NCBI GenBank assembly: GCA_005406025.1
Contig: BGZK01002110.1
Location: 1-64,000 of the forward strand
Source of the DNA: Eumeta japonica
Lineage: Eukaryota > Arthropoda > Insecta > Lepidoptera > Psychidae
Direction of reading: 5' to 3'
DNA: 64,000 nucleotides
Shown here piece by piece: positions 36,280-49,900 of this stretch. A program made the translations under genes and the position numbers. The notes beneath the pieces were generated by a model. It had not been told where the DNA came from, did not search any database, and worked only from the letters and a program-made list of their open reading frames with translations. The number at the start of each line of letters is the position of its first letter. Position 1 is the stretch's first letter.

Positions 36280-39200
36280 TAATATAAAAAGTAATTTATA
36301 TTAAAAACCCAACGAAATTAATTTTATAATACAACCATATTGACCTGCAAAATTACTAAATCTACAAACTTCCGTGTAAGTTGAAAAATAAGAAAGGATC
36401 TTTAAAAATATAAACAAATAAAAGTGCAGAAAGTAAATCTCAGAAGACATAAAAAAAAAAACTTCATACAAATTTATTAAAAATTTATTATCTATTCAAA
36501 GTAATTCAATGTTTAATCAAAATCTTACTGTTACATTACAATATTAGTCATAAAGATGTCTCAGACTACTTAATATTTAAAAGCATTTTATTACTATTAA
36601 AAGGATACTAGCATCAAACATAATATAATGTATTTGAATATATGAAAAGTATTAAGTTTCTTTTGACTTTATTGCTCAAGTTCATCTGAACACACTGCAA
36701 AACGACGAGGTACCTTTATTTTTATACTACAATTGACACTAGCATCCAAAAATATTTAAAGATATATACCTACTTATCAGTCTTTACATGATTTTCATTA
36801 AAATTGCGCAGAATGATCGTCAATAAAGACAGAAATCCGGCACATGAAGTTTTAGTAACAAAAAAAAGGTATTTTTTATACACTTTAATTTCAGTAAGTC
36901 GAAAAATAATAAAAACTGCTTAATCTAAAATAAAATTAACATTGCATATGATAGTTCAAAGGAAAAAATAAATTAATATAATAGTTCAGGCTTCCTCACT
37001 TCCGTACACGAATGTAGGTACGATTTAAAAAAATAAACTTCATTATAACATACATCTCTCGTTAAGTACTTTGCCGTAAATGATGAACAATTACAACGGT
37101 TATTGATATGATTAGATTAGAATTAAAGTAATTAAACATTTCGCTATAAAATAAATTCTCTAATTCCTACCAAGGAATTTAAAATGTGTGGTAGTAACAT
37201 TGGGGGGTAATGTACCATGTCCACCATTATTAAGCTTGCATTCAATTGAATTCAATACAAGTTTTAAGTTTACTTACCATTGTATATATATCCTTGTTTT
37301 GTTTTCAAATAAATGTAAATTGAGAATGCAAATTTCCAAACGATATTTAATAAAGAAGAAAAAATAAGATCGCGAAAAGCTGTTTTTAACGTTTATTAAC
37401 ACAAAATTAATAAAATTTTTACTTCTATAATAGGAATATTTACTTCGCTTTCTATAAATTATTATAGGTTATCTAAAATATTCCAAAAATTAGTGTTTCA
37501 TTCTAAGAAAAAAGTATTTTTGTTAAGTTTAGCATTAAATAACTAAAAATCACAAAATTTAAAACTGCATACTTATAATTATAAACTATGGCTCAATCGT
37601 TGGTTTTTTTTATTTATATTCTCTTTTATATTCAAATCGCGCTAATAAGATGAAAACAATAGCTTTGTCGAAAACCCTAAACTATCTGACCCTGTATATA
37701 AACCCTTAGTAGGCCTTTAATATTAATATGAGTTATAGTTATTTTTTTCCTTAGTTCAGAACATTACATTTTTCTAAATGTGAATTCTTTTTCCTTACGA
37801 CATATGATTATATACAGGCTCGAATTTTGAAATATACGACACTTTTTCCAGTGTTGCCATGGATGATACAATTCAAATATTTAAATAAACATTATGCCGT
37901 AATAAAGATCGAAAATAAACTCTGCAATTGCATTCTGCAATTTGGCCACCTTTACTGTAAACTTTCATTATAACATGTGCCGTTAATGTTAACGGAACAT
38001 CAAATTACAGAGAATTACATGAAGTAATTGCAACTTAATAGAACATTATTAGAAAAGTTTAATTTTAAAAACAGTACTTTACAAAACTGACAAGTTACCA
38101 AAACCTTTAATATATACGTACAGAATCTCGTACAGTAACGCTAATTTTATTTACCAATTACAAAGAATAAAGATGTAAGTAAACTTACTATTTTATTTTT
38201 AATATCCATTTGGATTAAAAATAATATTGTCAGTAACTGCAATATCGTTAAAAAAATACAATTGAATATAATAAAAATTCAATGAGTATACAATAACGAA
38301 CAAAATAAAACTGATACAAATCTATTTTCTTTTATATAATGAATAAAGTTACATCAATAAAAAAATCGAAATCTATTCTTTTTATCTCGATATGGCTGCA
38401 CTATGAATAATGCCTTCTATAATATTTTACTCTGTTTCCGACATTAATGAGCCTTCATGTTAACAAATATCAGATATATTTAATGTATTTATAAAAAAAA
38501 ATGTAAAAAAAAACAAATTTTGAATTTCTTTAAGACGTTTTACGTAAATTATTAATTAGTATAATAACGTGTTATCGGAACAAATTTTAGTCTGGAATTG
38601 GAACAATTTTTTCTGACCGCATCTGAAAGAGACGAAGGTAGCCTCGACTATTGTGTTTGCGTGCACGCTTGACTGTGTGGAGGCGATGCTCTGTGTTTCA
38701 CACATTTTCATTGGGACAGTGCATTCTATATTTTCGATTTCATGGAAAAAAAGGCATTTCCGAATAATATACTTCTTCGTGTCCTAAGCAAATAATAGAC
38801 ATCTAGTTACATACACAACCAAAATGCAAACCTTTCACGAATTTTGGATTTTCAACACCAGTATCGAATACACTATAAATTACATAACTAAAATTTTACA
38901 GACAAAAATATTTCTTTTTATCTGGCTTCAATAAACGATTTATAAATTAATAAAAAATCTGATCACACTTGATCATCTATTTCATTCACCAAGATGATAT
39001 GACGTCGCAAATTCACTTCAAAATGGCCCCATGTCAATGTATAATAATTATAAATTAATCGCGTCACGTGTTCATCGTAACTGTGGAAGTGAAGTTTACT
39101 TAAGCATTTAATTTTTATACAGTATATGATTATCGTAGCTGTTATGTCTATTAATACATTTTTAAATGTGTCAAAATATTTATTTACCATGTATATTAAT

Positions 39201-40860
39201 ACCAATTTCCAGTAAACTCAATTCCAACATTTAAAAATATATTCCAGTATAGTATAATTTAATATTAAAATTAGTTATAACCAATTCCATTCGGTTGAGG
39301 ATGCAACACTCAATATCATTATTGTTCTGATAAAATTTAAATATACAATTATTTGATAATCGAAATTAATTACACGGACAATCGTGGAATCTCTAAACAA
39401 AATTAATTGTAATTGCAAATTCGTACAATTAACACGTAAAGACAACTTAATTTTCGTTAATTTCAGACTTCCAATAATCACTTATCACAAACAAATCGGT
39501 CAACGGCCGTATCTACTCGGTCGTCACGAGTAGTCGTATACGTAACGTGATGATCGTCACTTATGACGTTTTAAGTCGTAAACGTTCACACACTATACAC
39601 ACAGCGAATTGTGTATACACCGAAACCGCCGTTTCATACGTAGTTCCTCGGAGCGGTATTTTTCCTGGATGTGGAATCGTCACTGGTATTGCCGCAATTG
39701 TTGTTGTGCATAAAAGACATCTCGACAGCGGCGTCGCCACCCTGCGGACAGCGAGAAACCGATGAGCAACCACATAACATCTTTGATATGCGACAATTAG
39801 AGGTCGTAGTGAATAATTTCGCTGCATAATATTATAACTGCAAACTTTTACTCTATAAAGGTACCTAAAACTAAATATTTTTTAATAAATAAAGAGTCAT
39901 CCTCATGCACAATAATCCAACCATGAGTATAGATATATAAATAAAATAGGAACAAGCGCTTGTATGTGCGCATATCGCGTGTATGAAGAAATTAACTTCT
40001 TTTATACAATAAAAAAACCAATTGTAATTGGCGTACGTGTAATTTATTGAAAAAATTTTCACAATATTAATAATCAATCATTTCTACACATGATAGTCGC
40101 ATAAGATTCTATGCATTTAATAAGAAAACACACGTTAAAACGGTTAGATCACAGCAAATACTAAATACCACTCAATTCCATTCGGTAAATATCCAACTTA
40201 CAAGAGAAAAAAATTAAATTAATAATGTAATTTAAACGTTGTAGGTGCAAGCAAATTTCGCGACATTCTGAAATTACCTTCACGTCGGTTTCATTTAACG
40301 CCCTAAAACAAATATAACTTCAAGAAGCCATGATGAAAACTCTACGCTCATCCTTATTTTGTATAAATGATTAAGGATGTTTCAAAAGTATAAATCGATT
40401 TTTTTTAGATATATCGCTCACAAGTCGCCATCTTTTTACAAGAAATTCTTGATGAACAATCTCATAAACAGACGAATAAATGATGAGTAAATTTTATGTG
40501 TGACAGAAACGAATTTACATACAATCTTCATGATATTTTTTTTTCTAAAACAATTTTGGAGATAATGTTGCATACAGTATACCATCTGTATTATTTGCGA
40601 GACAACATCAATAAATTAACCGTCTGAATTACAACTAATCACAAAAAAAAATAAACAATTGTTTTGCATAAAGTAAATGAAAGGAAAATATTCTTAGAAC
40701 CCAATTTTTTTCTTGCCTCCACAAAAATTAGAATTATATATGATATCTCGGAAAATCTATATCTCATATGTACTAACATAATAACAATTAGATTCATATA
40801 TAACACAGCTTCGGTTGGACTGGCCTCCAACGAAATAACAACGGTAATAAATGGACTAAC
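36280..40860. other. AT-rich sequence downstream of located ihog exons
   Basis: Expected to be ihog intron or 3' region. I looked for a phase-0 tail exon on the minus strand and found nothing convincing. A slightly GC-richer block is at 39490-39770. Confidence 0.45.
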
Positions 40861-40952
40861 CTCCGCATGCAAAGGGTTGGCGGTAATCGTGATGGGCACT
40901 TTCGCCGGAATGTAGCCGTTGGCGCCGCCCTGCGGCCGGGACGCTTTCTCTT
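40861..40952 (-). CDS. ihog: ihog exon j: cytoplasmic tail with ITITANPL motif
   Basis: 92 nt (2 nt plus 30 codons), phase 1 in and phase 0 out. Joined to the transmembrane exon it reads KEKASRPQGGANGYIP, then AKVPITITANPLHAE. This resembles the HIHITLNPL block of fly Ihog's cytoplasmic tail. Acceptor CAATTGCAG ends at 40953, and donor GAG is followed by GTTAGT, the same donor hexamer as the previous exon. It is a local GC-rich island. An additional downstream exon with the stop codon must exist; none was recognised in the left 40 kb. Confidence 0.85.
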
Positions 40953-43900
40953 CTGCAATTGAATCATTGTCTATACTCTATGGTCACACAACTACATCGC
41001 GTCACCGCAAATAAAGCTTGTTATTTGTATATGTATATAGACTGTCTAACGGTGTTGTGGTTATATTTTGACCTCCACAATAATAATATCTTTGCTGTGT
41101 TCCGATTTCTCTACTTTTTAATCGGAATATATTTCCTTTTTGATGGAAAACTCTTATGCTACACAAACCATATAAAAATTAACTGATCGCTTCTTAAATA
41201 CTACATATAATAAATTCTAAGTGTGACACGCGAAATATGAAAACCAATTTAATATAAGAACCAACGTAACATTAAATATAGCTATTTTTTTTATAACAAT
41301 AGGCGGAGACCACTGATTTCCCCAAAGCATTGTATATCTCTTTTTATTAAAGGACTTTCAGTACATTTCTGTGACACGAGAAATAATATTTATAGATGAA
41401 TATAAAGGGTCAAATTTTAAGTACCTGAAACCGCCGAGCAAGCATGAAAACATTAGTGGATGTCAGTGAAGCAAGAGAAATATGAAAAAATCGTACCATG
41501 TAGAATTGTATAGTATAATATGTAACAGTAAATAGTAATAAAAATTAGTATACTGTAAGTACATGTGAATGCGCACCATGATAGGCTAGTGCTGTCTTTT
41601 CGCTTGTCTGCATCTTCTTTTATAATTTAAAAAAGATTTCACTGCTCTGGATTAAAATTGGGGTACAATAAGAACATGTGATCGCGTCAATGACAAGTTA
41701 TTGTTTGTTTGTTTGTTTGCTTATCTGCATCTTTTTTTATAACTTAAAAAGGTTTCAAGGATATTACTCAAAAGTAGTATTCAGTAAAAACATATGATTG
41801 CGCAATGATTTGATATTGTCTGTCAAGACAATATAAACATAACGTACTGACCTATAATAGACAGACGTTTATCACAGGTCTGTATGCGGAAGCTAGTATG
41901 TATAAATACAATAACCACAAACTTGATATCGAACAAGAATTGTAAGATTTACTATTTAATAGTTTGCGATAAATTACGTATACAATGAACGTATACAATA
42001 GAAAACTTTTTAAAAGAGAAAACCCTAATATTTCCTGCTGTTGACATAAACAAAATTTTTAATGTTACGTGTAGTTGTGAATTCGTAAGTTAGTATTTGC
42101 AGTGTCAATCAGGAAAAGAATATTTTAATCGTTGTCTAATTAATTAAAAAACACATTTCTATGTTTTTCGCGTACATAGAGATGTTCCTGGAATTAAAAA
42201 ACCAAAAACTTATGTTATTGTTGAAAAGGAGAGTCAATTCTATGGACTATAGGACATACAGAATTCTTATTATCGCAAGTAACTCTGCTTATACAGAATT
42301 ATGATGTAAATGAGAATACTAAGCAGCATAAATACCTAGATGAACGGATACATACAACCAAACAACCTCAAAACACCAATTTGTTTATAAACAATCAGTA
42401 ACACAATGAAAAAAAAAATAGGAATCTGTTCAAAGTGCAGTCGGACAGAACCGCGTACAAAAGATAGTATACTAAAGTGAGCAATCGATCCACGATAAAT
42501 ACGGCGTTCGCGCAAAGGGTGAAAGTCGAGAACAACGGGCCGGCCGGCAAAGGGGAAAGGGAGCCAAGGTTTTCCATACCCTAACCAAGAAATATATTAC
42601 TGAAGTTAAGCATAGGTCGAGGCGAGTACGTCGACGTATCATAACTTCCAAGCAATATCAGCCAACAATATATCAGATGACTATGATTCTGTGAGTGACG
42701 ATCCGATCTTAGCGAGAAGTGCAACTAAGTTTCCCAGCACACACAAATATAACAGAATATTTTTATTAAAATATCATAAAGTAACGTCATAAAATTATAT
42801 CAAGCAATAAATTATATTTGTATAACGCATATAAATAAATTTCCATGGCATGAATCTCTTGTAAGAGACAAATTACCGACAAAAGGAAAGTACTGATTTT
42901 ATTATTTATTTATTCCTTTTTAATATCTTCGGACACATATACATAGCACCATCTGGTCCCAAACTAAGCAACGAGGCTTATATTATGGGTACCAGATAGT
43001 TGATATAGTACCTTTTTTTTTTAAAAATATATACATACAGTACATAAAAACGCACAGACTGAAGACAAACATTAATTTTTAATAACAAATAAATAAGTAT
43101 TTGTTTTGAGTGGGAATCGAACCCACGCCCCATAACAGCAAGTAGGATCACTACCGACTGCGTCAATCGGGCAGTCACGTATTACACTTAGATCGGTTGG
43201 AACAACCATTTCACATAGTTCCTACACACAAGTGCCAGTTAACACTTCGTCTATTCTACGTTTATGGGATAGAGATACACGATAAAATCTCCCTCCATAA
43301 ATTCAGAATGCAGAAACGTTTAATGCGTCCTGTACTCGTCGCGAGAGTCGTCCGTGTGTGGACTCGAGTGCTCGCTTTGCAAACGATTTATCGAAACAAA
43401 TTTATCGATTTAAAGCTATCCGAATCTTTCTGTTTGCACCGCCATAGTCATATGATAATATAGCACAAGTCTAGCACATCTTTCAGCAGAGCTAGCACGC
43501 GACTGCCGTTCTACGCCAAGTTCTTCTCACTTTACGGAGGGTGGGTGAAAGCTGGCGGGATGCCGTAGTTGAAATTCTATTTTCGGCAGAACATCCATCC
43601 AACAAATAGGACATTGAACAAACCAAGTATACCATAATCGGATTTTGTACTTCGAGCATAGAAGTGGTAGAGATTTATGCGTGAGTAATGCTTTCTGTCT
43701 TTTTTTTCTATTCTTTCTTTTTTGATATATTTCATTTCTGGTATAAAAGATGATGAAATGCCTTATTCACCTTATTTTCTGATTCTATCATTACACACTT
43801 TTCATTTTTTGTAGTTACTCTCTTGTACAACATTTGTACCTAGGGGTCACGGTAAAGGTTTAAATGTTTTCCAAAAACTAGTTAGCGATAGTTAATGAAC

Positions 43901-46900
43901 AGCTATTACAATTGAAAAAATAGCTCTTACTAAATCAATAAAGATGGAAATAAACGAATCTTACCGTAGGTAGTCGCAAATGTTGTGTAACACCTGACTT
44001 AATCGGTAATGAGTAATATTTTGATAAAAATATTACTAAAATACTTAAAATGTTACGTACTGATTAATGGTTTTAGGAAATTATCTATTTTGTATTGAAA
44101 TGAATATATTTTCTGTTGCTTCCATTAAAAGTAATGAATCTCAAATGTTTAAGAAACATGATATCTTAATGTCAATTAACGAAATTCATTATTAAATATT
44201 ACTTTACCTAACTAACTTTCACAAATGTATTCGTATTACGACCTATATATATTCATACGACAGATATTTGAATTAAACAGTTATTTTACATTATGGAGAT
44301 TTATTTCCTGTATTTAGAAAAGCGCCATTGACAGCTGTATCGTGTTTATTTCTTTTCGCGCCTACTAACACAGCACCATCTGTAGGCCGCACCGAGGAAA
44401 CATAATTGTCTAGTAATTTGAATAGCGGGCGCTTTCCCTACTTTTCCTGCTACTAACAACAGGACATCGCATTCAACGGATTTAATCCCAAAGAAGGAGC
44501 AAAATTCTACACATCAACTATTTTAAATAAAAAACAATAATATACTTCGTTAATGCTTTCGAAACTATTATTTATGTGAAATAATATATTTTAGTGACGA
44601 GTTTGTGTCTATACTTTTTAAAACTGAATTAGTAGAATTTTTACTAATTGAAGTAGTAATAGTAGAAACTACATCAAAATTAGTAATTTTTAGTTGAATC
44701 TACTACAGATTTACTAAGTTTGTAGGCGTTACTTTTCAATTAGTAATTTTTCACTAATTGAAAAAGTAATGTGGCCCAACTTCACTACTGAATTAGTAGT
44801 TCTGAATTAGTAGTCACTTGATAATTAGTAAAATAATCAATTTTATAACAGTAGAATTATACTTTTTAATTAGTAGAAAATTTACAATTTTAATTTGTAA
44901 TCATTTCTACTAATTGAAAGAGTGGATAACCACTTATTGCTGGTCGTATACTTTGGACATCTTAAAATAGTAGCCTATTAATTAGTGGTTTTCCACTTAT
45001 TCAGTTTTAGAGTATAATTTAAAAAATTAGATATTATATAAATATGTCAATTGCATGCAACATAAATTTATACAAATAAATACTATGTAATTAATTGTTT
45101 TTTTTTATACTAACTAGTTGAGACTCCTTTTCGCGCCCTCCGACAAAGCAGCAGCGTGAGCACAGCCCCGATGAGCAGTAACACGGCGCCCAGGGCTCCG
45201 CCGGCCGTCACCAGCATGCCCCCGCTGCCGTTGCCGCTGTCCACATCGGCGACGGTCGCGACCTCTGTCGTCGTCAGTTCGAAATCTGTCGCTTTTGAGA
45301 CCAGTGTCGTGGAAACTTTTAAAGTTTTTGCCACCTAAAACAGAAAAGTAGATTTATGGAAGCTACTTTCAATCGTCCATGCCACATGGCAAAACTACCT
45401 TCGCATGCCTTTCTAGTCTGGTCGCTACATGTTTTTTTTTTTTAATACAACATTCTCAAACACACCACCATTCCTTTAAAGACAATCCACGTACACCGCA
45501 CAAAGACCGCGCCTTCAAAGGTAACGACTGCATTGATTTTACTTTTACGTTTAAATCTTCTGCGATACCAAACATTTCCCAGCATACATAAGCATTGGAA
45601 CCAAAAGTCCAACTAAGCGTAATTGAAGAAAACCTCCTTTACATTATTTCCCGCCTTTATCTCTCCAATGATCAACCAACATAAGATAGTCTGTCATTTT
45701 TACATTCCACTTACTTCTTATGATTATTTATATTTCAGTCATACTTTTTGCTTTCCATTCAAATATGGCTTTATATTGTTAACATCATGCCTCTTTTTTT
45801 AAGGCAAAACTATTAATGATGTATTTTATATTGAATATTTTAATTTTAAATAAGTAGGAAAAAATCATGATGTTACTGTATTTGAACTTTTTCTTTATTA
45901 GAAATTGATACAAAATTTATATTCATTTAATATTATTTTCTAATAAACACATAATTTAAATGTTTATTATATGTACTGGCAATTCAAAATTAATTTTCAA
46001 TATTCTATTTCAGAAATGGTGAAAAAGTAAATACGCAAAAATTAAATTTGACAGAAATTTTAATATAGCAAAAAAAGCTTGTAAAAGTGTAATAATAAAT
46101 TGAAAATCAACAGTTACATTGTAATAAATTTCACTAAGACATCTCACATTATAAATCATAAAATGTAATTAATAAAAATATTTTTTTTGAAAGCTTCTTT
46201 GGTTATACATCAAATATATGCATGCACAATATAAAGATATGCCACAAATATAAAATACAATACATATAAAATATAATAAATCATAGCCAGTCCCAGAAAA
46301 AAATTTTGAAAATTGATATAATACACCACAATCACCATTACAAGCTTTCATACGTGACCTTCACGAAATTACCTATTACCTTTGCGCACAACTAGACATT
46401 TAATTATCATGCAGCATCATGAAAGTGACCTTTATAGTAGAAAACTCCGAGGGCGCCTGCGCGGTGTAAGCCTGCAGCTTGAGCTCGTAGGCCGTGTCGG
46501 CGGCCAGGTGCGTCAGCTGGGCGGCCCTGGCGGCCGGCCCGCCCGCCGCCGTGCCCTTCTCGTACTCCCCGGCCGAGGAAACGGGCCGGTAGTACACGTA
46601 AAAGCCCTCCGCTTGGACGCCGCCTTGTCCCATCGACCACTGTTAGCGTTTGACCAAGACAATATCGGTTATTGTACAGATTTTTTCAGTCTATTTTTCA
46701 GAAAACTGTGTGAAAAATAGACTGTTCGGCTATTCTTACAGTTCAAGGTATTTAATTTGATATACTATTGAAATGAATCGGTTTCGTGTAACTTTAAAAC
46801 GAAACAAGCTACTAAATTGCGGTCTACATAGTGTAACACAATAATTATAAAATTCCCTTTATTTAAGACTAGTAAGTATGTATTCTATTTCATCATTTAA

Positions 46901-49900
46901 TTTGATTTATTTAATATGAAAAATAATAAAAATAAACTTGTTTCATATTTCCTTAAAAAGGACCAAAATATAAACTACTAAACGTAACATCATAAAAAGC
47001 TTATAAAGTTAGTTTAAAATAATTTTACAATAAAACGATTGAATAATCCTTTGATAGTTTGTTTTCGGCGAATTTGATCTTGTCACGTTTTACTGACAAT
47101 TTTTTTTGTACTTGTCTACTCTATAGCAAAACAATGATGATATTCCTTAATATTATTTGTTATCTAGCTAGAAATGACTTAATTTAAATTAAAAAAAAAA
47201 AAGAATTTTACAGCATTGTGCAAAATATTTTTTTATCTTAACTTTTACAAAACCCACAGCTCGGTCCGTTCGTTTACACAATGTCGGTCCTTTTACTCCA
47301 CTTTCGCATTTAATTCCTTTTTCCGCTATAAACCGATACTTCTACAAAGTCTAAATGACTTCTTAGACTTCTAAGACTGTAAACGTCTTGTCTGTACGTT
47401 AAAAGAACACTATTCATTTTATTATGTGTGTATATACAAATATTAATATATAGACATATGGCAGTGTCCGGACAAGTTTGAAAAAAATGGCGAACAACAC
47501 CACAATGACTTTTCACACACAATGACACAACGACTTTAAAGATTTGTAATTTAGCATCTAAATAGGTTTTACAGCACCATCATCATCATAATAGCTCACA
47601 GCACCAGTAACAAAAATATTAGCAAACAGCATCCGTAATAAAAAAAAGGATAGAAATATTTAAAAAGAACGTAAACGCAAATTTTTTCAATTCATTTGTT
47701 TGCAATTTTTTTTTTAATTTGGTTACTTCTCGTTAACTGTTTTCAAAAACGGTAGGATGAAAACTGATCAAACTAGATTGTCACCTTTGAGCGATAGAAG
47801 TAGAGACTTCGTTGTACATGTTGATGGATCTACTGCAATGTCGCACTGATAGCAGTGTACAGTACGACGCAAGAAACTTTGCCGCTCTGAATTGCCTAAA
47901 ATGATGTAATTTTAATTGAACAGGTTTAGCTCGCTCCGGCCCTTCCTTCTTCTCCTCCGTGTGTCGATTTTACGCCATTGCGACGTTTTCGTGACTAACT
48001 TCACAGCGGCAGACTTTCATGCGTTATACTGTACTTTTATTGATATTGTAAGTGTTCATTGAAATTGTTCATCTTACTTATCCGTGTTTACTTTCTATAA
48101 ACAAACAAACGACTCCCCAACTCCGACAAGAAAAGCTCACCGTCCACTCCAGTTCTATCCTTGTTGGGGAAAGTGGAACAGCTCGAACCAGCACGGGGGC
48201 GCGCGGAGCCGGGAACTCACCACGCTTCAGGTAGAAACGCGGACTGCTGCGGCCCAACTTGTTGTCCTGGTTGGAGTACACTGCTGCTATACGAAACCTG
48301 AACAAGACAATACGATTTTTTTAATTATTATGCAATTGTCGAAACTCATATTATATAGTTCATGCCATGAAGAGTATAAAGCCTACGGGTTTGCTCGTTT
48401 TAACTTAAAGTTGCTAGATGTAACGAAGTCGTATTTTTACTTACAACTTCGTTACATATTCGTCTTCTATACAATCGTTATCTATTCTTCTATTCACAAT
48501 TCTACAATTATACGTGACAGGCATTTATTTTTACATAAGAAAAAATACTTGTAATAAAAAAATCATATCGAGATCGGCGTTACGAAGATTGGCACTTCAA
48601 CTTGTTAATAAGTCTGACTCGCTTAATTGGATACTTTGTGCTGAGTAGGCGTATTCGCCAACAACTTCAAGTTGGAAGTTATCAGCAAACATCGGAACGG
48701 ATACTGATTGTATATTTAATACAGTGTAACAATTAACAATCGATGTTTCGATCACATGATTTTCAATGTTTATTTAAAATAGATTTGAGAAAAATCAATT
48801 ACATACAAAAGCTGGACTACTCTAGGACCATAACACTTACATGAAGCCGTGTCCGATTACTGATTGTTTATTCTACGTTAATAGTATTCAGAGGAAAATT
48901 TTCATTTATTATTTGTTTATATGTAGGAGGTTAATCTCTGAATATACTAGAACGTACGTAAGAGGCGCTATCTGTAAAAAATATAATGAATAATTATTTT
49001 TATTTTATTTCTTTGCATCGTTTCATCATAATCCGGTAAAAAGTATTAGTGTTTTGTCACAAACATATAATTTCATATTTTACACTTTTCTAATGTAGGG
49101 TCATGGGATAAATAATTTGACATTTTGGTGTTTCGAGGGCATTGACAAACATACAGACATACATATCGAACTACACAAAAGCATAAATACCATATAACTA
49201 TTACATCACAAAAATCAGAATAAATAATTACTAGAAGTAAAAGACGCAGTATTTCTATCAGAACGCGTGTCGTCTGTTGAACATATTTGCTACTACACAC
49301 ATATATAATAAATACGCGATCAGACACACACACACGGGTCCTACACTCCAAAATAAAACAAACTTTAATACCAAGAAAATAAGCATTATTTGCTTCGTTA
49401 CAAACACATTAAAGTACTATTGCGTTTGTTGTAATTATTTTCTTTCTATTTCTACGCTAGTGGTTGACAATGTGGAATGATGTTATCGATAAATTGATAA
49501 TTTATTGTAAAAAAGTTAAATATGATTATACATACAATTTGATAACATTAAAACTAAATTTGTTTAAGCTTTTAAGTTAAAAATAAAACATTGTTTATAC
49601 GCAAAATATGGAGAAACTAAATCTTTCCATATTTAGGTCTCAATTTTTTTTAGTAACTTAAATAATATCCTTAAGTTGTAGAAATTTGTATTTTAAACAA
49701 TCTATTTTGCACTATTTTAAGAGAATTTTAACGTAGTAGATATTTTTCTCTAATACACATTTAATTAATTGTATGACGTGATTATCAACTGGTGACAAAT
49801 CACACTGGTGACAAGATTTTTCAACTTTGTGACAAATTGATCTTTAAATTTCTTTACCGCAATAAAATTTTCATACCAACAACTATTTTAAAACAATAAT

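Noticed and set aside
38580..38640. Possible ihog terminal exon (minus strand, MRSEKIVPIPD then stop after a CTCTTTCAG acceptor)
   Set aside because: Only eleven codons and no similarity to known Ihog tails; cannot be told from chance.
43105..43176. tRNA-like sequence with A and B boxes on the minus strand
   Set aside because: Followed directly by a SINE body and an AT-rich tail; the cloverleaf is not intact. Treated as a SINE head, not a tRNA gene.
44607..45020. CRISPR-like array because of regularly recurring 7-mers
   Set aside because: Repeats are 7 bp, in both orientations and irregularly spaced, in a eukaryotic genome.
46382..46720. 112-codon plus-strand frame and a second minus-strand frame over the FN3-2 exon
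   Set aside because: Shadows of the GC-rich ihog exon; the chosen frame carries YVYYRPVSSAGEY and fits the splice phases.
48084..48554. 156-codon plus-strand open frame
   Set aside because: Antisense to ihog exon g for its first part and low-complexity AT-rich beyond; no motif.
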